A stretch of DNA of 64,000 nucleotides. Source: Neurospora tetraspora. Its lineage: Eukaryota > Ascomycota > Sordariomycetes > Sordariales > Sordariaceae. The position numbers were made by a program, and so were the translations under genes. Below the pieces are notes generated by a model. The model had not been told where the DNA came from and made no database searches. It saw nothing but the letters and a program-made list of their open reading frames with translations. Of the stretch, positions 57,232 to 64,000 are shown piece by piece. Every line of letters starts with the position of its first letter. Within the stretch, counting starts at the first letter, position 1. The stretch covers positions 372,001 to 436,000 of the forward strand of contig NW_026944390.1 in NCBI RefSeq assembly GCF_033439725.1, read 5' to 3'.

Positions 57232-58462
57232 GAGCTCGATCGCTAACCACAAGAGAAGGCGCTGTTATTTTTTTCTTAATCTTTTCATTCCCAGGGCCGG
57301 GAGGAAGGAGGTTCTTTGGACATGAAAATTTTCGTCCTTCAGGATGACATCCCAACCCATGGATGGGAGGGACACTGACGTTTATTTACACACATTGCAT
57401 ACCTTACGGACAAACATTTCTTTGTTGAGCATATCTTTTCTACACTACTAGCTTATGGCAGGACACCCGAAGCTGCCCACGACGCTTTTGAGCTCAATTC
57501 ATAGTATTTTTTATTTTGTTGCCTAACTGTTTTTCGTCGCCTCTTTGAAGCAATGACTGTATACTAAGGGGTTACTAAAGGGACACATGCTACATCATCC
57601 GCCTGGTGTTGGTCTCGGTGTAAGAGAATGGACCTCCATGAACCAACATTCCCCTTTAACACATCCCGAAATCGCAACTCTCCACTATGACGGGAGGCTC
57701 TACGCTAGACATCCTCCCGCTCGAGAGGGCTTCAGATTCGGGTTTCGGAGAGAGTATTCGACATGATGCCGGAGCATCCAAGGCCTGGGATGAGAAAAGA
57801 AGTGAACAATGTCTGCTAGACTCGGTGAAGTTCGAGCTCATCCAGTGATGGCGTCAGGATGAAAACTACTAACGGATGACAGCAATGCTTCACCAGGTAA
57901 AGAATTAGTGGATTGGGAGAACAGGGGGCATGTGGGAAGAAGTATGGGTAGTGAGCTATGATGTTTTCTTTCTCAAAAGACATCTACGTCAATAGACACG
58001 TACTCCCATTCTTCTTTGGCAAGTATAGCCAAATCCATCTCGACCAAACATGAGGAAAGCTTCATGTTTGGGATAGCTTCATGTTTGGGATGGCTCCTCT
58101 CACAGTCCGGGCCTGGACGGGGAACAAAACATCGTGAAGGCTCTCGGGGTCTCCCGGCAACCCCCATTTGGCTCGCCGGCTGGCCGAGTGTTTGCTCCAC
58201 GCCCCTCCCGCCTCGCTAGGAGGAATCCCGCAGATGTAGCTTGACCCCGCTGCGGGGAGGGCGCTTCAGGCGCTGATCAGGGCGTTCGTTCGTCTCAACT
58301 TTTTTTTTTTACCGAGTTTCAAACAACTTTTGCTTCGACAAGCTCCCACCAGAAGAAACACCACTTCGAGGTCCCCATATAAACATTCCAGATAGCACGA
58401 ATAAACAACTTCAGAATACGTACGACCACCACACAGAGCCAAACAACACCCGAGCCCCGACA
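57232..58462. other. Intergenic, no gene seen (1.2 kb)
   Basis: 3' region of the LAM gene and promoter of the decapping enzyme gene. A short direct repeat (ATGTTTGGGATAGCTTC then ATGTTTGGGATGGCTCC) is at 58063-58096. No coding signal. Confidence 0.55.
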
Positions 58463-59642
58463 ATGTCCGACGTCAAGGCCAACGCCGAGGCCCTTGTGCC
58501 CAAGTTCAAGTTCGAGCGCCAGTTGAACCAAGGTGCGTAACCGTTCCACTTTCCCTCTCTTACACGACGATTTCACACCCGAGGATCCGACTACATCAAA
58601 GGGGGGAAACGCTGAGAAAGCCATCTGGGAAGCTTCACCAAGATAAAGAACTGCGGCGTAAACTAACATCCCATCCTCCACCTAAACAGACCAAGCCGGC
58701 CGCCGTACCACCCTCCTGGGCACCATCGACTCCTCCCCCGCCCTCCTAATCCTTGAGCGCGCTCCCTTCCCGACCTCAACCGACTACCTCTCCGCCGCGC
58801 CCCTGACCCTCCGCACGATCAAGAACCTCGGCGCCAACGACGTCTACAACTGGTACATGGCCAGCAGCGGCGCCATTCCTACAAACAAAGAAGAAGATGA
58901 CTTCTCCGACCTCAAAATCAACCTAATCTACCCCTGCACGCCCAAACACATCGCCAAGTACTCGCGCCAAGCAGTCCGCTACGTATCCGAAACCCCCTCC
59001 ATCTACCGGGACCACGTGCGCCCCTACATGCAAGCGCAGCGCGAATCCGGCCGGCTGAACTGGGTCTTCAACATCATCGAGAGCCTCTCGGAAGTCGAGG
59101 ACGTGATCTACCGGACCCCCTACGGGCAGGACCCGAACGGGGAAGGGTTTCTGCTGTTGCAGGATCTGAACTGGGACCGCAAGACGCTGGACGCGCTGCA
59201 CCTTTTGGGTCTTGTGGAACGGAGGGATCTCTGGAGCTTGAGGGACCTAAAGAAAAAACATGTGCCGTTTTTGAGGCATATGAAGAAGAAATTTGTCGAG
59301 ATCACGACACAGGTTTACCCGACCATTGAGGAGGACCAGTTGAAGCTTTATGTGCACTACCAGCCGACGTATTATCACTTTCACATTCACATTGTGCATG
59401 TGCAGCTGGAGGCCGGGGCGACGCAGGCGGTGGGCAAGGCGGTGGGGTTGGATAGCATTATTGAGACGTTGGAGGCCATGGAAGGGGATGGGGAGGCGGG
59501 AATGGAGAGGTTGACTATGTGTTATACGCTTGGGGAGGAGAGTGATTTGTGGAAGGAGGTCTTTGGGCCGTTGAAGAAGAAGGAGAAGGAGCAGCAGCAG
59601 CAGCAGGAGCAAAAACAGGTGGGAGAGGAACTGAAGAATTAA
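58463..59642 (+). CDS. dcs1: Scavenger mRNA decapping enzyme DcpS/Dcs1
   Basis: Two exons, 58463-58532 and 58690-59642, joined LNQ-DQAGRRTT, giving 340 residues, the usual DcpS length. The enzyme hydrolyses m7GpppN left after 3'-5' mRNA decay to m7GMP plus NDP and supports exosome and Xrn1 activity. The HIT-family motif is intact in the C-terminal domain: YYHFHIHIVHV around residues 249-259, preceded by LYVHYQPT as in human and yeast DcpS. The swapped N-terminal domain includes TLLGTIDSSPALLILERAPF, and the cap-binding region has LLLQDLNWD. The C-terminus carries a short Lys/Glu/Gln run. Its stop lies only 27 bp from the stop of the convergent GILT-like gene, so 3' UTRs must overlap. Confidence 0.95.
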
Positions 59643-59669
59643 ATTAAGAGGACTATTTAGATAGATGTT

Positions 59670-60765
59670 CTAGAGCTCACGTCCGTACAGCTTCTCTACC
59701 GCCAGGACTAGGTCATTAACGCTGGAGCCGTGAGGGCAGTCAGACCACTGGCCGCCGTCGCGGATGCAAAAGATCTCGTTGTCTAGGCGGACGGTGCAGC
59801 TTTTTGTTACGCCGGCCTGAAGGGGAGAGAAGAAGTATGTTAGATACCACATAATACCATACGACGGTGTGATTTGGGGTAGAGGGGAAGAAGGAAGACA
59901 TACATCGGCACTTCTCTTGACGCTGTCCCTGAGCAAACCGATGCCCAGGGCACCATCGTCCTGGGTAGCACACTTGTTGAGCTCGTCAAAATCGATGGCG
60001 TGCTCGAGCGCGCAGTCTTCGATCAAGCTGCGCTGGGGGATCTCATCGTAGTTCTTGGTCAAACACATAGTGAAGCCAAGGAAGCTCTTGGGATCGGGGT
60101 ATAGCTTCTGGGCGCAAAGCTCAATGATGTTTCCCAGGCCTAAAGAACAAATCGGTCATATCAGTCTCCACTCGTGACACATCCGTCTATTTCCCAGAAC
60201 GGGAATCTTCCACTTACACTCTTCTGGGCCATGCTTGCAAGCAACTCCATCATCGCCGTTGGTCGGTCTGCAATCGACAAGAAAAACACCGTCAGCATCC
60301 CATTTCATCCTATGTCTCTGGATTGTTTGTTGCTAGTACGTACGTTCCGATAAACGACAAGGTAAAGTTGACCTTGGTATAAACCCTCTGCATAGCAGGC
60401 AGCACCAGCTCCCTAAGACAGTCTCGCGCGTCGGGGCATTTGCTCATGATGTGCGCCTCGAGGGCTACCAGTTCGTGGCCAGCGTCACCGCCGACGTCGG
60501 CATCGGTGGTCGGTATGGTGATGGTGTTGATGGGTGTTAATGGCATTTGCTCGAGCGACCATTCCGATAGGGCGTCGTTGTCGTCAAGGCCCATATCGAG
60601 TCCGCACAGGGTCCATACCATTACCATCAGGCAGACGGCGATAAGGAAGCGACGGAGGGCGTGTTTATCGCGGCCATTTTGGTGGTTGTTGTTGGGTTTG
60701 GACGGAATAGGTGGTGGGTTGGTGGTGGTTGGTGTTGTCGTTGGCAATAAGGTTTTTTCGTCCAT
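59670..60765 (-). CDS. GILT-like thiol reductase (single N-terminal membrane anchor)
   Basis: Four exons on the minus strand: 60765-60344, 60267-60218, 60139-59904, 59816-59670; 284 residues. All joins keep frame and the small exons complete the GILT signature CKHGPEECLGNIIELC. Residues about 37-62 (ALRRFLIAVCLMVMVWTLCG) form a signal-anchor helix after a short Pro/Thr/Asn-rich cytosolic tail, so the domain is predicted lumenal or extracellular. The thioredoxin-fold active region reads EAHIMSKCPDARDCL, with cysteines five residues apart rather than the CXXC of animal GILT. Further conserved cysteines occur in TMCLTKN, EDCALEH, KCATQDD and DCPHG. Family members reduce disulfides at low pH in lysosome-like compartments; the substrate here is unknown. 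Confidence 0.88.
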
Positions 60766-61106
60766 GTTTGCGATATTATGCTATAAATATTGTTTCCTTG
60801 CCGTATAAAGATACCGTGTGTCACTGCTGCTTGATGTAATACAAAATTTCGAAATGGTGGACAAGGTCAAGAGTTTGAAGTCTGGGGGAAAAGAGAAAGA
60901 GGCGGCAGATCTGATGTTGGGGTCCAAAAGACATTCGTCACGGCCATCCACAGTGGAGACAGGCGCGATAACGTGGAGTGCCAAGGAGCAATCGGATCCC
61001 TGTGATGGCGCTTAACTGGGGCGTTACACCGAGAAGAGGCTCTATCAGTACCAGACAGTCCAAGAACAAAGATAGTAGATTTTAGGTACCAAAGGGGCAC
61101 ATTATA
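60766..61106. other. Promoter region of the GILT-like gene
   Basis: No ORF with coding character; normal base composition up to the AT-rich island that begins near 61.1 kb. Confidence 0.45.
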
Positions 61107-63130
61107 GGGGGGAACAAGACTTGTAGGCCTGTAAGACTTTAGTGGTTTAAAACGCTTAGCGCCTAGGGAAGGCTTAAGTCAATCACAAGCCTTATTGAAT
61201 CTACAAGTCTTATTGCACGCAGAAAGCTAGGCTGGGCTAGGACCTAGTCAAGAATCTAGTCAGGGTTTGGGTCAAAGTTCACACACAAACTGGTACTAGA
61301 ATCTAATTTTATAATAGGAGTTATTTTAAATTTGGTATCTAGTATTTTATACATACCCCTATTCGGCCGCGTACCTACCCGCCCACCCCAGCCCTACTCC
61401 ACCCCGGCCCTACTCTACCCTGGCCCCAGCCCTACTCCACACACTCCTTATACCCCTTTTTTTACTCCCCTTCCACGCTCAGACTACCAATGTACGTACT
61501 TCTACCCCTTAGCTACCCGCCTTATACACACCCACACTACGCACTAAGTGACCAAATCCAAAAATAACAAAATTCTAATACTACTACTGTATATTACTAT
61601 ATTTACACTGCTACTCCTCCTCTAATTAATCGATCAATAATTTTTACGCGTTTTAGGAAATCGCTCGCCGTATACTCACTACAAATAATAAAATATTAAT
61701 CGTAATTATTACATAAGCGTCAAGAATATTAAAAAATTTACGTATATATAGCAGCGGTAGCAAGTATCCATCGGAGTAACGAACATCACTCCGATAAATA
61801 TTAGTTAGAAGTGGTCTATATTAACGAAGCTCTTTAATTAAATATACACTCTTTTATATAATTCGGAATAAATTTACTATAAATTCTTTAAGTATATATA
61901 CTCTTTAATATTATAATTACAAATAAAATGACGGAGGTCTTTAAGAATAGATAGAGTACCGATTTACTATAATTTATATACAATATATATATACGTAAAC
62001 GTATAAAGACTTCTACATCCAGATTCTTAAAGGGTACGAATAATAAGGCTCGTAAAAAAAGGCAGTAAGAATAATAATAGTAATATTAATAATAATAATA
62101 ATAGTAATCTACCTCCTCTCCCGCTACTTCTACTACTCCTACCGCTACTACTCCTACCACTATTACTCCTACCACTACTATTCCTGCTACTACTCCCACT
62201 CCTATTCCAACTTTTAACCCTATTTCTAACCCGGCTACTAATCCTACTCCGGCTACGCAAATTACTCCCGCTAAATAAATTCCCATCCCCCTACCTAATT
62301 ACTTTATAGCCCGGACACTTACTACTTCCACCTTTATTTCCCTTACTACCTCCGCCTTTACTTCCGGCTCCCCTATTCCTGCTACTCGTGGGAGTAAGGG
62401 TAATCGGCCAATTAAGGGGCCGAATAATCGGGGAAGTAAAATTCCTACTACTTGTACTACTCAAAGTAGTATTCGGAGTAATATTAGCAGTACTAACGGT
62501 AGTACTAATAATACTAGTAGTAATAATAATAATATTAGTACTAATTAAATAAATAATTTATATAACGAAAATAATAATTTAACTAACGCAATTAAGGACG
62601 TTATCTCTACTACTAATAACGGTAGTATTACCTCTCTAATACAATAAAAGGACTATATAACTATCTATCGTCATAACCGTCATTAAATTTTCTTTTTTTT
62701 TCTTTCTTTTTTCTTACTCCTTTTTTTCTTCTTATTAGTATTGGGTTTAATCAGGTCTTTAATATTTCCCCCCTAACATAGGGTTAGGTAATCCATACGT
62801 ATAGTATTTAACGGTATTTCGTAACAATAAACATTAAAAGTAGCCTATACGGCTAATATATACCTCTAAAATTATCTATACATTCGAGTTGCACAAACTA
62901 TAAAAAATAGAATCTTTTCGCTACCCTCTAAACAAATCATATTATTAGCAACATAATCCCCTACAACTGACTTTATTACAATACCTTTAACGGACCCACA
63001 TTTACGTACTATATTTTATACTAATTAAATTCAATATATGAGGAGGTAGCCGCCTAGAGTCTACAAGGCTTATTATATCGACAAGACTTATAACCCACAC
63101 ATCTCTTGGAACGCTTAACAAGCTCTCCAA
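61107..63130. mobile_element. RIP-mutated repeat relic, type unidentified
   Basis: A 2-kb island with very high A+T, TpA-rich and with frequent stops, resembling the RIP-mutated copia interior. The ends carry similar words in inverted orientation (GAACAAGACTTGTAGG at about 61112; reverse complement of the right end near 63125-63143 reads GAACAGGACAAGTCTTGGAG). ACAAG(N)CTTAT words recur inside both ends (61187-61216 and 63061-63091). This is compatible with degenerate terminal inverted repeats of a DNA transposon but is weak. On the plus strand a Thr/Pro-rich then Asn/Ser-rich translation (about 62110-62540) may be a coding remnant. No transposase motif was recognised. Confidence 0.5.
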
Positions 63131-64000
63131 GACTTGTCCTGTTCAGCATTTTCCCACTACGGTAGTGTGGTATTGATGGTTAAGAAGAAGAAGTACAGGA
63201 ATCCCAAGCGAAATGCACCTTTTATCCACCGTAGTACACGGGCCACGCCTTCCAGACAGGTTGTGTGAAAATAAAATGCAATGCACATACGCCGAAGGAC
63301 TACGGAAGTCCGTTGCATTTATTTCTCACATATCCTGCCAGACAAGCGAGGCAATGTAGCAGTTGCCCGCTATCAGGCGAGCAGTTACCTACTAGGTTTC
63401 CCGGGCCATGGCTTCGTGTCTTTCAGTCATCAGACGCAAGAGCTGTTATTAGAAAGATCACCACGAGATATGTTTCCGAGTTAGATTATTATTGAAAAGC
63501 ACTCTTATCGAAAATCATTTGCCCTCTGGCCACATGGCCCGGTTGATGAGAGGTCTCACGCAGGTACCCTCGATTGCTTCGTCCCGAATGGAGACGGGTG
63601 TGCTAACAATTAATTCAGGGACATCCTCAACCTGTACGTTCTGAGATGCCGGTACCTAATCTATCTACTACATGCGACCAACCGCAACCAATCGCAACTT
63701 GTCATCCCAAACTCCGCAACATCGTCAATCATATCAGCCTTGCCTGCCATTGTGTTGGGATGGAAAGCGGCATGCTGATTGCTCCCGGGTCTTTGTGGCC
63801 AGTTGCTAATTGCTGGTTGTTGGTTGGTAAGTAACGGTTGGTACCCTCAGTACCCATAAACTCCGATGGATGTTTCCGATGATACGTGACATCGACCGCC
63901 TGGCCTGTCAATGGCAGTGGAGGGTCCTCCGTCCTCCGCGACAATCCACAACATCCTCTACAATCCCATCCAACTTACTCCTCCCTGGGCCATGGACTTT
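63131..64000. other. End of window, no gene recognised
   Basis: Base composition returns to normal. ORFs are under 80 codons and without motifs. It may be intergenic DNA or part of a gene lying outside the window. Confidence 0.4.

Noticed and set aside
62027-62260. Ser/Arg/Gly-rich minus-strand ORF in the second RIP island
   Set aside because: Product of a simple-sequence ACT/CCT tract in RIP-mutated DNA.
1-64000. 5S rRNA genes, which are dispersed in Neurospora
   Set aside because: I looked for the conserved 5S segments on both strands and found none in this window.

Overview
The window looks like a chromosome segment from a filamentous ascomycete of the Neurospora type (Sordariales). The genes have short GT...AG introns (45-114 bp, with a few longer). 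Protein-coding DNA is GC-rich with long low-complexity inserts. Two islands (about 19.5-24.5 kb and 61.1-63.1 kb) are extremely AT-rich with destroyed reading frames, as expected from repeat-induced point mutation (RIP). The pairing of a CAO-1-like stilbene dioxygenase with a homoserine O-acetyltransferase of the met-5 type also fits Neurospora. Species assignment is inference; no database was consulted.

Layout. 1-1444: 3' part of a carotenoid/stilbene cleavage oxygenase. 1726-4385: Zn2Cys6 transcription factor. 4.4-7.8 kb: no gene seen. 7792-9006: GH76 mannanase-like secreted enzyme. 9749-13630: tubulin-folding cofactor D. 13.6-19.4 kb: gene-poor, with an imperfect inverted-repeat element at 18.2-18.8 kb. 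19384-24529: RIP-mutated Ty1/copia retrotransposon on the minus strand with both LTRs. 26697-28145: conserved-looking protein of unknown function behind a long leader. 29905-34805: NACHT-WD40 (NWD) NOD-like receptor with 12 nearly identical WD40 repeats. 36838-44616 (minus): THO complex subunit Tho2, followed by an unexplained in-frame ORF. 45952-47543: homoserine O-acetyltransferase. 48734-50614 (minus): MIT plus coiled-coil protein, candidate Atg38/NRBF2. 51293-51365 (minus): tRNA-Lys(CTT). 51895-52061: near-perfect 62-bp inverted repeat (MITE or hairpin). 53010-57231: GRAM-VASt membrane protein (LAM/Ysp2 sterol-transfer family). 58463-59642: scavenger mRNA decapping enzyme DcpS/Dcs1. 59670-60765 (minus): GILT-like thiol reductase, tail to tail with Dcs1. 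61.1-63.1 kb: second RIP island. 63.1-64 kb: nothing recognised.

Most genes are independent housekeeping functions (mRNA export, methionine synthesis, tubulin folding, mRNA decay, sterol transfer), not a cluster or pathway. The notable accessory elements are the NLR gene with its concertedly evolving repeat array, the two RIP islands, and two different inverted-repeat elements. Splice sites were assigned by eye from consensus, frame continuity and conserved motifs; they are not transcript-supported.
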